Shown piece by piece: positions 1-8,138 of a stretch of DNA of 44,921 nt (position 1 is its first letter; every line of letters begins with the position of its first letter). The notes beneath the pieces were generated by a model. The model saw only the letters and a list, made by a program, of their open reading frames with translations, ran no database searches and was not told where the DNA came from. The translations under genes were made by a program, and so were the position numbers. Source of the DNA: an uncultured Muribaculaceae bacterium (GTDB lineage Bacteria > Bacteroidota > Bacteroidia > Bacteroidales > Muribaculaceae); contig CAJULY010000020.1 in assembly GCA_910587185.1 (NCBI GenBank), forward strand, positions 1 to 44,921. The letters are read 5' to 3'.

Positions 1-68
1 AATATCCAAGTTTTTGACTGAATTTTTGCTAAATCTCATGCGCTAGCCCTGGAATTATTTGTAAAGTT

Positions 69-100
69 ATTGTTCATCTTGATTCTTTATCGTAATTTTG
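69..100 (+). promoter_or_regulatory. Bacteroidetes-type promoter before the glycosyltransferase
   Basis: ATTG (69-72), 20 bases, then TAATTTTG (93-100) matches the Bacteroidetes primary-sigma pattern TTTG/TAnnTTTG. Transcription would start near 105, giving a leader of about 25 bases before the ATG at 131. Bases 1-68 show no gene. Confidence 0.5.
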
Positions 101-130
101 CCCTATTACCGGTTCAAATAATAATACAAA

Positions 131-1156
131 ATGCGACTTTGTTATATTTCAAGAAACTACATACGCCTTAAAGCCGCCGGAGCCATTGCCAGAAACGATG
201 TTGAAATCACTCTCGAAAAAATGGGGTGGAAACACATCGGTCTGCGCCGGTCATATTACCACAACGGATTGGTCCACGGGTTGCGGCTCTTCGCAGGCTC
301 AGTAAAAGCATATCTGAGCGTTCGCAAAGACGATGTAATCGTCATGCAGTATCCTATGACGAAAGCCTTTGAAATAATTGCAAAAAAAGCGCGCCGCCGG
401 GGCGCGAAAGTGATCGGTGTGGTACATGATCTCCACGCGCCGCGCGAGCTGACCATTTCTCCGGCCCGGGAGAGCGAGATACTCAATCTCTGTGATGTCA
501 TACTTACCCACAATGACTCCATGCAGCGATGGCTGAGCGATAATGGATGTACCGCCAAGCTGGTCAATTATGAAATCATGGACTATCTCAGCGGAATCTC
601 CGCTCCTCATAAGCCGGAAAAAGGGGACGGATTCTCGCTGTACTTCATCGGCAACGCCTCGGCCGAGGTAAACGAATTCCTTTACCAGATGGCCCGCGAA
701 TTGCCCGACACCAAAATCTATGTCTATGGACCGAATTTCGACAAAGCAAAAGCCGCCGATACGCCCAACCTGATAGAGATGGGGAGCGCCAAAGACACCG
801 ACCTGATGGCGGGGCACAAAGGAGACTTCGGAATAGCATGGTATGGCGCGTCGCTTGACGGGGCCAAAGGCCGTCTGGGCGAATATATGTCGCTGAACAA
901 TCCCCACAAAGTCAGTCTTTACCTTCGTTGCGGGACACCTGTAGTGGTCTGGAAAAACGCAGGCTGCGCCAAATTCCTTCAGGACAACGGCGTCGATGTC
1001 AGCGTAGATACCCTACGGGAACTGCCCGGAATTCTTAACGCCATGACACCGGAAAAATATGCCGCCATGTGCAGGAAAGCACATGAGGTCAGCGACCGCA
1101 TCGCCTCAGGTTATCATCTGCGCAAAGCCATAGACCAGGCGCTTACGCTGTTATAA
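131..1156 (+). CDS. Gtf3-like glycosyltransferase
   Basis: This 341-residue protein resembles the Gtf3/galactofuranosyltransferase-like group of GT-B enzymes, which move a sugar from a nucleotide donor to a glycan or glycoprotein. Supporting features are the N-terminal MRLCYISRNYIRLKAAG, the VIGVVHDLHAPR stretch near residues 95-106, a central Rossmann-like half beginning LYFIGNAS, and the C-terminal donor-side segment PHKVSLYLRCGTPVVVWKNAGCAKF. There is no signal peptide or membrane segment, so it is probably cytoplasmic or peripheral on the inner membrane. The ATG follows a good promoter, and no other surface-polysaccharide genes are adjacent. Its last codon overlaps the end of the convergent gene: TTATAA at 1151-1156 supplies both stop codons. 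Donor and acceptor cannot be read from the sequence. Confidence 0.75.
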   Translation: MRLCYISRNYIRLKAAGAIARNDVEITLEKMGWKHIGLRRSYYHNGLVHGLRLFAGSVKAYLSVRKDDVIVMQYPMTKAFEIIAKKARRRGAKVIGVVHDLHAPRELTISPARESEILNLCDVILTHNDSMQRWLSDNGCTAKLVNYEIMDYLSGISAPHKPEKGDGFSLYFIGNASAEVNEFLYQMARELPDTKIYVYGPNFDKAKAADTPNLIEMGSAKDTDLMAGHKGDFGIAWYGASLDGAKGRLGEYMSLNNPHKVSLYLRCGTPVVVWKNAGCAKFLQDNGVDVSVDTLRELPGILNAMTPEKYAAMCRKAHEVSDRIASGYHLRKAIDQALTLL

Positions 1157-1780
1157 CACCCCGATCTCCACGGCCGAGGCCACGCGCTCTATTATGGCGT
1201 CCTTGTGGTCCTTGTCGGGCTTGAAATCGACCTTAAGGTTCACTCCGAAGAAACGTCCGAACGTCTGCCAGAAAGTGGCGCGGAACGAACCGAGGAAAGC
1301 TTTGATGATATTGTAGCCTGACTGGTTCGTCTCGCGTTTTATCAGTTTGCAGAGCATATTGGCCTGCCGCTTCGAGAAACGCTTCAGAACGGGCTTATAC
1401 TGGTCGAAAATAGCCTTTTCCATTCGCTTGAGATAATCCTCGCGTTCTTTGGTGGTGGGGAATGTCTCGATATATTCGTAGGTCTCGAGCAGGGTGGCGC
1501 ATATCAGCTGGGCGTATGGCAGGGTGAGTTTCACGTCGCGGACGGTGCGCCAGTAGAATTCCTCCTCTTTCTTGTTCTTGAACTTCAGAGGGGGATAGCA
1601 GGTTACGCCGTTTAGGACAATGACGGTCACTTCCTCGCCGTCGATCTCGGTCACGTAATATCCGCGCACGGCACGCGCCACACCGTTACCCGGTTCGGGA
1701 ATGTCGAGGAGTTCTGGCTCGGCGCCCGAGGCCATGAGCACCATGAAGACCGCAATGGAGAGAGCTATGAGTCTTTTCAA
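1151..1780 (-). CDS. DUF4294 family exported protein
   Basis: A 209-residue protein of the Bacteroidetes family DUF4294, whose function is unknown. It starts with a short hydrophobic signal-like segment (residues 4-18), so it is probably periplasmic or an envelope protein. Family-typical features are the conserved EEEFYWRTVRDVKLTLPYA region and a charged helical C-terminal half with the RFSKRQANMLCKLI segment. The start is uncertain: the signal-peptide-compatible start is a TTG at 1780. In-frame ATGs occur only at 1744 and 1735 and would delete the signal. A TAATTTTG box overlaps the TTG, which is awkward for a start there. It lies downstream of nadB on the same strand. Confidence 0.75.
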   Translation of the reverse strand: MKRLIALSIAVFMVLMASGAEPELLDIPEPGNGVARAVRGYYVTEIDGEEVTVIVLNGVTCYPPLKFKNKKEEEFYWRTVRDVKLTLPYAQLICATLLETYEYIETFPTTKEREDYLKRMEKAIFDQYKPVLKRFSKRQANMLCKLIKRETNQSGYNIIKAFLGSFRATFWQTFGRFFGVNLKVDFKPDKDHKDAIIERVASAVEIGVL

Positions 1781-1851
1781 AATTATGAACTGATTTATCA
1801 GGATAAAAGTCTTTATTATATAACGGTCAAGGGAATCGTAAAATTATCACG

Positions 1852-3429
1852 TTACGATTTTTTAACCGGCGGATAATCAAGGGTGAAATGCAGTCCGCGC
1901 GATTCGTGGCGTTCCTTTGCCTGCCGCATTATGAGGTAACCCACGTTGATTATGTTGCGCAGCTCGCATATCTCCCGCGACGCTTTCGAGCGTTTGAACA
2001 GCCGCTCGGTCTCCTCATAGAGGATATCCAAGCGGTTCCATGCGCGGTCAAGACGCAGGTTGCTGCGCACGATGCCTACGTAGGCGCCCATGATCTGGTT
2101 GACTTCACGGATGCTCTGGGTGATAAGGACCATTTCTTCGGGATGCGACGTCCCTTCGTCGTTCCAGTCGGGGACATCATGTCGCAGAGAATAATGATTT
2201 ATGTTCTCGGAGGCATGACGGGCGGCGGAATCGGCATAGACCACGGCCTCGATGAGCGAATTCGAGGCCAGACGGTTTCCCCCGTGCAGACCTGTGCAGG
2301 AGCATTCTCCGACAGCATAGAGGCGCTTGATCGACGACTCGCCGTTGAGATCGACCTTTATACCGCCGCACAGATAATGGGCGGCGGGAGCAACCGGAAT
2401 ATAATCCTTCGTGATGTCTATGCCGAGAGAGAGACACTTGGCATAGATGTTGGGAAAATGGCGTTTCGTCTCTTCGGGATCCTTGTGGGTAACGTCGAGA
2501 TATACATGGTCGTCGCCATGGAGCTTCATCTCCGAGTCTATGGCTCGGGCCACGATGTCGCGGGGCGCCAGAGAAAGCCTCGGGTCATATTTCTGCATGA
2601 ACTCCTCGCCCTTGAGATTGCGGAGCACGGCTCCGTAACCACGCATGGCCTCCGTTATGAGGAACGAGGGCCGGTCGCCGGGATGATAGAGAGCCGTGGG
2701 GTGGAACTGGACGAACTCCATGTCCTTGACGGTTCCTTTCGCGCGATAGACCATAGCTATGCCGTCGCCTGTCGCTACGAGCGGATTGGTGGTTGTGGTA
2801 TAGACGGCACCTATACCTCCGGTAGCGATAAGCGTAACCCTCGAAAGGAATTTATCGACTTCACCCGTTGAAGGATTCAGCACGTAAGCACCATAGCAGG
2901 TTATGTCGGGAGTGCGTCGCGTCACGATTTTACCGAGATGATGCTGAGTTATGATCTCTATGGCGAAATAATTTTCAAACAGGTCAATGTAAGGATTCTC
3001 CCTGACTTTCTTTATGAGGCTCTGCTGAATCTCGAATCCGGTGTTGTCGGCGTGGTGAAGAATACGGAATTCGGAGTGGCCGCCCTCGCGGTGAAGATCG
3101 AAGCCTCCGTCTTCCTTGCGGTCGAAATCGACTCCCCATTCAAGGAGCTGACGTATCTGTTCGGGGGCGCCCGTAACCACTTTTCTCACGGCGTCGGGAT
3201 CACTGAGCCAGTCACCGGCGACCATCGTGTCGTGAATATGTTTTTCGAAGTCATCGACTTCGAGGTTGGTAACAGAAGCTACGCCGCCCTGCGCGAGCGC
3301 GGTATTGGCCTCATCTATACCGGTTTTGCATATCAAAGCCACCTTTGACTGCGGACCGGCCACTTTCAAAGCAAAACTCATGCCGGCGATTCCGGAGCCA
3401 ATCACGAGATAATCATATTCGTAGGTCAT
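1852..3429 (-). CDS. nadB: L-aspartate oxidase
   Basis: NadB oxidises L-aspartate to iminoaspartate, the first step of de novo NAD synthesis, using FAD and passing electrons to oxygen or fumarate. The protein is 525 residues, normal for the family. The N-terminal dinucleotide-binding motif GSGIAG lies at residues 11-16, followed by the substrate-side ANTALAQGG, the flavoprotein signature LIATGGIGAVY and the late FAD-binding HGGNRLASNSLIEA. The ATG at 3429 is preferred over an in-frame ATG at 3453, because a promoter -7 box covers 3451-3458 and transcription should begin near 3446. nadA and nadC are not in the window, so the pathway is dispersed. Confidence 0.95.
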   Translation of the reverse strand: MTYEYDYLVIGSGIAGMSFALKVAGPQSKVALICKTGIDEANTALAQGGVASVTNLEVDDFEKHIHDTMVAGDWLSDPDAVRKVVTGAPEQIRQLLEWGVDFDRKEDGGFDLHREGGHSEFRILHHADNTGFEIQQSLIKKVRENPYIDLFENYFAIEIITQHHLGKIVTRRTPDITCYGAYVLNPSTGEVDKFLSRVTLIATGGIGAVYTTTTNPLVATGDGIAMVYRAKGTVKDMEFVQFHPTALYHPGDRPSFLITEAMRGYGAVLRNLKGEEFMQKYDPRLSLAPRDIVARAIDSEMKLHGDDHVYLDVTHKDPEETKRHFPNIYAKCLSLGIDITKDYIPVAPAAHYLCGGIKVDLNGESSIKRLYAVGECSCTGLHGGNRLASNSLIEAVVYADSAARHASENINHYSLRHDVPDWNDEGTSHPEEMVLITQSIREVNQIMGAYVGIVRSNLRLDRAWNRLDILYEETERLFKRSKASREICELRNIINVGYLIMRQAKERHESRGLHFTLDYPPVKKS

Positions 3430-3450
3430 TTGTCCTCTAATTTGATGCTG

Positions 3451-3481
3451 CAAAATTAACTATAATTACCCGAATAGCAAT
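3451..3481 (-). promoter_or_regulatory. nadB promoter
   Basis: On the minus strand, ATTG (3481-3478), 19 bases, TAATTTTG (3458-3451). The predicted start near 3446 leaves a 17-base leader to the ATG at 3429 and rules out the longer reading of nadB. Confidence 0.6.
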
Positions 3482-3499
3482 CGCAAAAAAGCGAAGAGA

Positions 3500-3530
3500 T
3501 TTGAAAGGTGAGTTTTTTATTGTAATTTTG
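3500..3530 (+). promoter_or_regulatory. rbfA promoter
   Basis: TTTG (3500-3503), exactly 19 bases, TAATTTTG (3523-3530): the best match in the window to the Bacteroidetes consensus. Predicted transcription start is about 3536. Confidence 0.65.
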
Positions 3531-3600
3531 TGAGCCGTTATGGCCTGTCAGGCGTTATAACTTGACAGAATATAAAAACCGTAATATAACGACATTCATT

Positions 3601-3936
3601 ATGGAATCGACCCGTCAGGCAAAAATAGCGCGCCTCATACAGAAAGAACTCAGTGAGATTTTCCGCCGTCAGACAGCAAAAATTCCCGGGAGCATAGTCT
3701 CGGTCTCGGCAGTCAGAGTTTCTCCCGACCTCAGCACGGCCAAAGCATATCTCTCCGTATTCCCTTCTGGCAAGGCGCAGGAGGTGATCGAAAGCGTCAA
3801 TCACTCGGCGAAAACCATCCGCTACGAACTGGCGCAGATCGTGCGCCATCAGTTGCGCAAGACACCCGAACTGAGTTTCTATCTCGATGACTCTCTGGAC
3901 TATATAGAAAACATCGACCACCTTCTCGGCAAGTGA
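3601..3936 (+). CDS. rbfA: 30S ribosome-binding factor A
   Basis: RbfA binds free 30S subunits and helps mature the 5' end of 16S rRNA; it is also needed in the cold. The 111-residue product has the expected start MESTRQAKIARLIQKELSEI, the central VSVSAVRVSPDLSTAKAYLSVF sheet of the KH-like fold, and the ending LSFYLDDSLDYIENIDHLL. The ATG at 3601 is chosen because the family begins with this helix; an upstream TTG adds 13 unconserved residues. The transmembrane permease gene 42 bases downstream is probably co-transcribed. Confidence 0.93.
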   Translation: MESTRQAKIARLIQKELSEIFRRQTAKIPGSIVSVSAVRVSPDLSTAKAYLSVFPSGKAQEVIESVNHSAKTIRYELAQIVRHQLRKTPELSFYLDDSLDYIENIDHLLGK

Positions 3937-3978
3937 TATTTCAGCCGCCTTCACCTGAACCGATCGTCACATTAAACA

Positions 3979-5190
3979 ATGGTATCTCTGCGCATTGCCC
4001 TGCGCTATCTCGTCTCCAAAAAGAGTCATAGCGCCGTAAACGTCATCTCGCTCATCTCGATGGCGGGGGTGGCTGTTGCCACAGTTGCCATTGTCTGCGT
4101 GCTCTCCGTGTTCAACGGCTTCCACGACCTTGCGGAAGATCGGCTGTCGGTGATAGACACTGACATACGAATTGTACCGGCGACAGGCAAAACAATCGCC
4201 GAAGCCGATTCCCTTGCGGCGTCACTGACGCAATTACAGTCCGTTGACACGGCTGTCGCCACGATCGACGAACAGGCCCTCGCCATCAGCGGTCCGCGGC
4301 AGATGGCAGTGACGATGAAAGGAATTCCGGCCGGCTACGCCGAGGTCAGTTCGATCCGCCGCACCGTTATCGACGGAGAATACAGCGACATGACCGATTC
4401 CGCAGAATGCGCCCTGCTCTCCGTAGGCACCGCGATAAAACTCGCAGCCCATCCGGGGCCCGACACACCCTTCGCGCTCTACGTGCCGCGCCGCGAGGGA
4501 CGCATCAACCCGTCGAACCCCGCAGCGGCTTTCCGCAGCGACTCTCTGCGAGTTGGCGGAGTCTATGAGGTACAGGAAACCGACAAGGACGCCTCGACGG
4601 TGGTCGTTCCCATCGCGGTCGCCCGACATTTGCTCGACTACACCACGGAAGCATCGGCCATAGAGCTGAGTCTCCGGCGCGGAACGGATCCGGAAGCCGC
4701 TGTCAGGGAGCTGTCGGAAGTCCTTGGAAAGGATTACAGGGTGCTTGACCGTCTCCGTCAGGAAGAGAAATCGTTTCGCATGATAGCCATCGAAAAATGG
4801 ATAACGTTCGTCATGCTGGCGTTTATTTTGCTGATAGCCTCGTTCAATGTCATTTCCACCCTTTCGATGATGATGCTCGAGAAAGCCGACAACATGACTA
4901 CACTGCGCTCGCTCGGCGCCACCGGTTCCATGATCAGGGGAATCTTCGTGTGGGAGGGGTGGCTCATATCCGTCATCGGGGGAATCACCGGCATTGCGGT
5001 CGGCGTAACGCTCTGTCTTCTGCAGCAGCATTACGGATTCATCCGTCTGAGCGGCGATGCCTCGCAGCTGTCGATAATCGCCTACCCGGTCAGAGTGTCG
5101 GCAGCCGATCTTGGCGCCGTGATGGGGCTTGTCATCGTTACCGGACTTTTCATCTCGCTTGTCACCTCGCGGTTCGCGCCACGGCGCTGA
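3979..5190 (+). CDS. LolC/LolE-like ABC transporter permease (FtsX family)
   Basis: This 403-residue inner-membrane protein has the MacB/LolCE layout: one N-terminal transmembrane helix (about residues 22-46), a large extracytoplasmic domain (about 47-265) and three C-terminal helices (about 270-400) forming the FtsX domain. The N-terminal IALRYLVSKKSHSAVNVIS and the ATLRSLGATGSMIRGIF coupling region are typical of LolC/E permeases, which extract lipoproteins from the inner membrane. No LolD-type ATPase gene is adjacent, so the partner must be encoded elsewhere. The specific lipoprotein-release role is inferred from the family. Confidence 0.85.
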   Translation: MVSLRIALRYLVSKKSHSAVNVISLISMAGVAVATVAIVCVLSVFNGFHDLAEDRLSVIDTDIRIVPATGKTIAEADSLAASLTQLQSVDTAVATIDEQALAISGPRQMAVTMKGIPAGYAEVSSIRRTVIDGEYSDMTDSAECALLSVGTAIKLAAHPGPDTPFALYVPRREGRINPSNPAAAFRSDSLRVGGVYEVQETDKDASTVVVPIAVARHLLDYTTEASAIELSLRRGTDPEAAVRELSEVLGKDYRVLDRLRQEEKSFRMIAIEKWITFVMLAFILLIASFNVISTLSMMMLEKADNMTTLRSLGATGSMIRGIFVWEGWLISVIGGITGIAVGVTLCLLQQHYGFIRLSGDASQLSIIAYPVRVSAADLGAVMGLVIVTGLFISLVTSRFAPRR

Positions 5191-5202
5191 CGGGTGACGA
5201 CA

Positions 5203-5244
5203 AAAATTCAGGCCGATCTAACCTCACGGTCGGACCGGCCTGAC
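5203..5244 (-). terminator. Terminator for the ECF sigma operon
   Basis: CAGGCCG (5209-5215) pairs with CGGCCTG (5236-5242). Read on the minus strand the stem is followed by AATTTTTG, so it ends the operon finishing at 5262. It may also serve the convergent permease gene, although the T-tract favours the minus strand. Confidence 0.6.
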
Positions 5245-5261
5245 TGAAATGATTAGTCATG

Positions 5262-6257
5262 TCATCCCTCTACTAAAGAGATGATGGTATTCATGTCAAT
5301 CTTTTCACCATTAAAATCATTAAGAAAATTAAGAATATTTGAGGGGAGAGTATTGAATCTCACGGCCGCTTCCTGGCCGACAGCCCAGTTGTCGGGAAGG
5401 AAAGGAGTGTCCTTATAGCGCCCGATAAGTATTGTCAGGGTTTTGCCACTGAGACGCGCGGCATAGACCGTCTTTTCAGCCATATCCACAAGTGTGACCA
5501 TGCGGTTGTTGCGGTTATAGGTCAGCGATATGTCGCCTTCGGCTCCGAGGCTCTCCATAAAACGGTGGTGAAGGTCAATCCACTGCTGCACCCGGGCGTC
5601 GGGGATTATGATGCGCTCGCAGTCAAGGGTGTTGGAAGTCACAGGCGCCTCGTTGCGCTGGCGGAGGGCGGTCGAGCCGCGCCGTTCAGCAAAAGTCACT
5701 CGGCTGCTGAACGCCCCTTTGGTCTTGCTGAGATTGCGGATTTCATTGTTGAGGGATTTCAGATCGGTCTTTCCCTGGATTTTTCCCGTGGGTATGGTCC
5801 AGCTCTGGGCTATCAGCAGACGGTCGCCACGATTGATACAGGCCGAGGTGCTACCGTCATTAGCGGAGGAAGAGAGATCGAACACGTAGTCATCGGCCGA
5901 ATCCTTTAGCTTATATACTCTCAGTTGCGAATCGCCGTTGATATTGCGCACGACGATACGGTTAGGATTGGGAGTGGCCGTGATGGAATCGAACACGGCG
6001 CAGATGCGGTTTATGGCCGGGGTGTTGGCAGGGCGGTTCCAGTAGTCGATACGTCGTCCTATAACCTTTCTGCCGTCGGGATAGCTGTCGTAGGTGACAA
6101 GGCTGAAGCCGTCGGGATGGGTGTTCTCGAAATCATCCATGGCGTTGAAAAACGCCAGAGCGTCGGTGTCCTTGATCTGCTTCCTCAGATTCGCGGGCAA
6201 CGCAGCCGAAGCAGCCAGAGATACGGCGGCAACGGCGATGGCAAGTAACTTTTTCAT
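5262..6257 (-). CDS. Exported protein of unknown function, third gene of the ECF sigma operon
   Basis: I do not recognise the family of this 331-residue protein. Residues 1-19 form a clear signal peptide (MKKLLAIAVAAVSLAASA), giving a periplasmic or outer-membrane location. No lipobox cysteine is visible. The mature part is mixed alpha/beta with no obvious catalytic motif, and ends in a short helical tail. It begins 2 bases after the membrane-protein gene and shares its transcript with the sigma factor, so it is probably a sensor or effector of the same envelope response. DUF4252-type proteins often occupy this place in Bacteroidetes, but I cannot show similarity to them. Confidence 0.7.
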   Translation of the reverse strand: MKKLLAIAVAAVSLAASAALPANLRKQIKDTDALAFFNAMDDFENTHPDGFSLVTYDSYPDGRKVIGRRIDYWNRPANTPAINRICAVFDSITATPNPNRIVVRNINGDSQLRVYKLKDSADDYVFDLSSSANDGSTSACINRGDRLLIAQSWTIPTGKIQGKTDLKSLNNEIRNLSKTKGAFSSRVTFAERRGSTALRQRNEAPVTSNTLDCERIIIPDARVQQWIDLHHRFMESLGAEGDISLTYNRNNRMVTLVDMAEKTVYAARLSGKTLTILIGRYKDTPFLPDNWAVGQEAAVRFNTLPSNILNFLNDFNGEKIDMNTIISLVEG

Positions 6258-6259
6258 GA

Positions 6260-6790
6260 TCAGTAAATTGGGGTAAATGAATTGTCGGTATAAGGATCGG
6301 TCACAGAAGAGAGCAATTCCTGTTGCAGCACAAGCTGCTGAGCCAGAAGCCCGTCGATATAATCGCCCACAGGTATGTCGAGGTCAGTCGGCGCGTCGGG
6401 CTGATAAGGGATAGACTCCGGAAGCAGAATCTTCACGGTATCTTTGGCGACATGGCGGCGTGAGACCGGAACTGCCTGTTGCCGTGGCTCCGCTTTCACG
6501 GAAGGCGCCGGGCTGACCGGAGCGGCTTCGGCAACAACCGCTTCGCGCACGGAAGGCGCCGATGGAGCAGCGACGACTTCGGCGTTGCGGTCAACGTTCA
6601 CACACAGAAGCGCAATGCAGGCGGCCGCCACACAGCCTGCGACAGGCAGCAGCCAACGCATCCTGCCCCGCTTCACCGGAGCGTGCGCAAGCACTCGCAG
6701 TTCCCAGCCGGTCGAAGGACGCATCTCTTCCGTCATCCGGCGCAAGGCCTCGCGGAGGGCATCGTTTTCAATGTTGTTTTTTCCGTTCAT
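6260..6790 (-). CDS. Single-pass membrane protein, candidate anti-sigma factor
   Basis: A 176-residue protein with a cytoplasmic N-terminus of about 43 residues, one transmembrane helix (about 45-65, WLLPVAGCVAAACIALLCV) and a proline/alanine-rich extracytoplasmic tail. Its start lies 23 bases inside the sigma-factor gene, so the two are translationally linked. That position and topology are what an anti-sigma factor would have. The cytoplasmic part lacks the HxxxCxxC zinc motif of the ZAS group, so the role is inferred from context only. Confidence 0.7.
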   Translation of the reverse strand: MNGKNNIENDALREALRRMTEEMRPSTGWELRVLAHAPVKRGRMRWLLPVAGCVAAACIALLCVNVDRNAEVVAAPSAPSVREAVVAEAAPVSPAPSVKAEPRQQAVPVSRRHVAKDTVKILLPESIPYQPDAPTDLDIPVGDYIDGLLAQQLVLQQELLSSVTDPYTDNSFTPIY

Positions 6791-7319
6791 TTATTATTCG
6801 TGCAAGTTTGTTTCTCAATCGGTAAAGGCGGCTCGAGATCACCGGTCGGTTCAGCTGCATTATGTAGGCTACTTCTTCGAGGGGAATATCGTCAAAATAC
6901 ACCAGCGTCAGCAGCGTCCTCTCCACCGGCGCCAAAAGTTCCAGCGCCTCTCTCAGCAAGTCGATGTCGGCTTCAAGGTTCTCGTCAGTGTCGTCACAAT
7001 CCTCAGCCGCGGTCAGCTCCGAGATTTCGCCCGTCGGAATAGTGCGCCGGCGCAGCGAATCGACCGATCGGTTGTAGGCTATACGCCCGAGCCAGGTCTG
7101 AAATGAAGCGACTGACTCATCGAAACGGCCGATGGCCCGGAAAGCGCTGATGAAAGTATCCTGGACCGCTTCTTCGGCATCGCGCGGATCGCGGATCATC
7201 ATCCCAACAATAGAGGAGACGAACGCACCGTAGCGCCGCATGGCCTCGCTGTAGGCACCTCGGCTATGTCGCCGGAGCCCTTCGATCATCTCTTCTCTGC
7301 CGCCGGATTTATGTTCCAT
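6768..7319 (-). CDS. ECF-type RNA polymerase sigma factor
   Basis: A 183-residue alternative sigma factor that directs RNA polymerase to a small regulon, probably for the envelope. Region 2 is seen in RDPRDAEEAVQDTFISAFRA followed by SFQTWLGRIAYNRSVDSLRR (about residues 43-87). Region 4 with its helix-turn-helix is LAPVERTLLTLVYFDDIP and LEEVAYIMQLNRPVISSRLY (about 128-168). Length is normal for ECF sigmas. The 180 bases upstream (7320-7499) contain no gene; an imperfect GGGGAGCTC/GAGCCCCC hairpin sits at about 7379-7425. It is the first gene of a three-gene operon. Confidence 0.9.
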   Translation of the reverse strand: MEHKSGGREEMIEGLRRHSRGAYSEAMRRYGAFVSSIVGMMIRDPRDAEEAVQDTFISAFRAIGRFDESVASFQTWLGRIAYNRSVDSLRRRTIPTGEISELTAAEDCDDTDENLEADIDLLREALELLAPVERTLLTLVYFDDIPLEEVAYIMQLNRPVISSRLYRLRNKLARIINERKKQH

Positions 7320-7499
7320 GCCCTAATATACGCGGAGAGTTTCGAAATATGACGCAGAACGGCAAAAAAATTTACAAGGGGAGCTCCTTCGGCCAAAAAA
7401 ATTGGGTTTAGAGCCCCCGTAAATCGGCTGATAGCCATAAGAAGCAGTTTCACCCCGCTTAGCTCTCTATATTCCTGATTTATTGATTCAAACTCCCGT

Positions 7500-8138
7500 T
7501 TATTCCTTGATTCTTATTATAGTCAGGCCATCGCGCACGGGGACAATGCAGACTTCTACGCGGGAATCTTTTGCCACCATGTCGTTGAACTCCATGATTC
7601 CGCGTGTCTGTGCATCGGACGGCGGAGGTGTCTGAGCCACTTTGCCGTCCCACAGGGTGTTGTCGGCGATGATGTAACCGCCGGGGTTGACACGGTCAAC
7701 GAGCATTTCGTAATACTGCGGATAATGGCGCTTGTTAGCGTCCATGAACACCATGTCCCATTTGCCCTCCATCGTCGGCAGGACCTCGAGCGCATCACCG
7801 ATATGGAGCGTTATGCTTCCTGCGGTCTGCGCCCGGCTGAAACGTTCAAGGAGTTCGTCCTCAAGTTCATCGTCGATCTCAACCGTGTGGAGTTCGGCGC
7901 CCGGCTCCAGCGCCTCCGCCATGCAGAGGGTGGAATAGCCGGTGAAAGCACCCAGTTCGAGCACACGACGCGGACGAATCATCGCAGTAAGCATCTTCAG
8001 GAGACGTCCCTGCACATGGCCCGAACACATCCTCGGATAAAGATGATGCAGATGGGTCTCGCGATAGGTCTGCGCGAGGAGCGGGGGTTCTTCCGATATG
8101 TGGGCCGAGATATATTCCTCGATCAACTGATCAGACAT
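7500..8138 (-). CDS. SAM-dependent O-methyltransferase
   Basis: A 212-residue class I methyltransferase of the YrrM/caffeoyl-CoA O-methyltransferase group (Methyltransf_3). The SAM-binding glycine motif is VLELGAFTGYSTLCMAEAL (about residues 60-78), the acidic ribose-binding segment HTVEIDDE follows, and the metal/substrate side is DMVFMDANKRHYPQYYEML and ADNTLWDGKV. These enzymes methylate catechol-like hydroxyls or tRNA wobble hydroxyuridine (TrmR), so the substrate is open. It is the last gene of the operon and overlaps the pyruvate kinase gene by 16 bases. Confidence 0.88.
   Translation of the reverse strand: MSDQLIEEYISAHISEEPPLLAQTYRETHLHHLYPRMCSGHVQGRLLKMLTAMIRPRRVLELGAFTGYSTLCMAEALEPGAELHTVEIDDELEDELLERFSRAQTAGSITLHIGDALEVLPTMEGKWDMVFMDANKRHYPQYYEMLVDRVNPGGYIIADNTLWDGKVAQTPPPSDAQTRGIMEFNDMVAKDSRVEVCIVPVRDGLTIIRIKE

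Noticed and set aside
1888..2871. A 327-codon open frame opposite nadB
   Set aside because: It lies wholly inside nadB, whose motifs are unambiguous; its composition is the mirror of nadB codon use and it has no recognisable domain.
7379..7425. An imperfect hairpin upstream of the ECF sigma gene, considered as a riboswitch or terminator
   Set aside because: Stem of about eight pairs with a bulge and a loop over 20 bases, with no T-tract; not enough to call.
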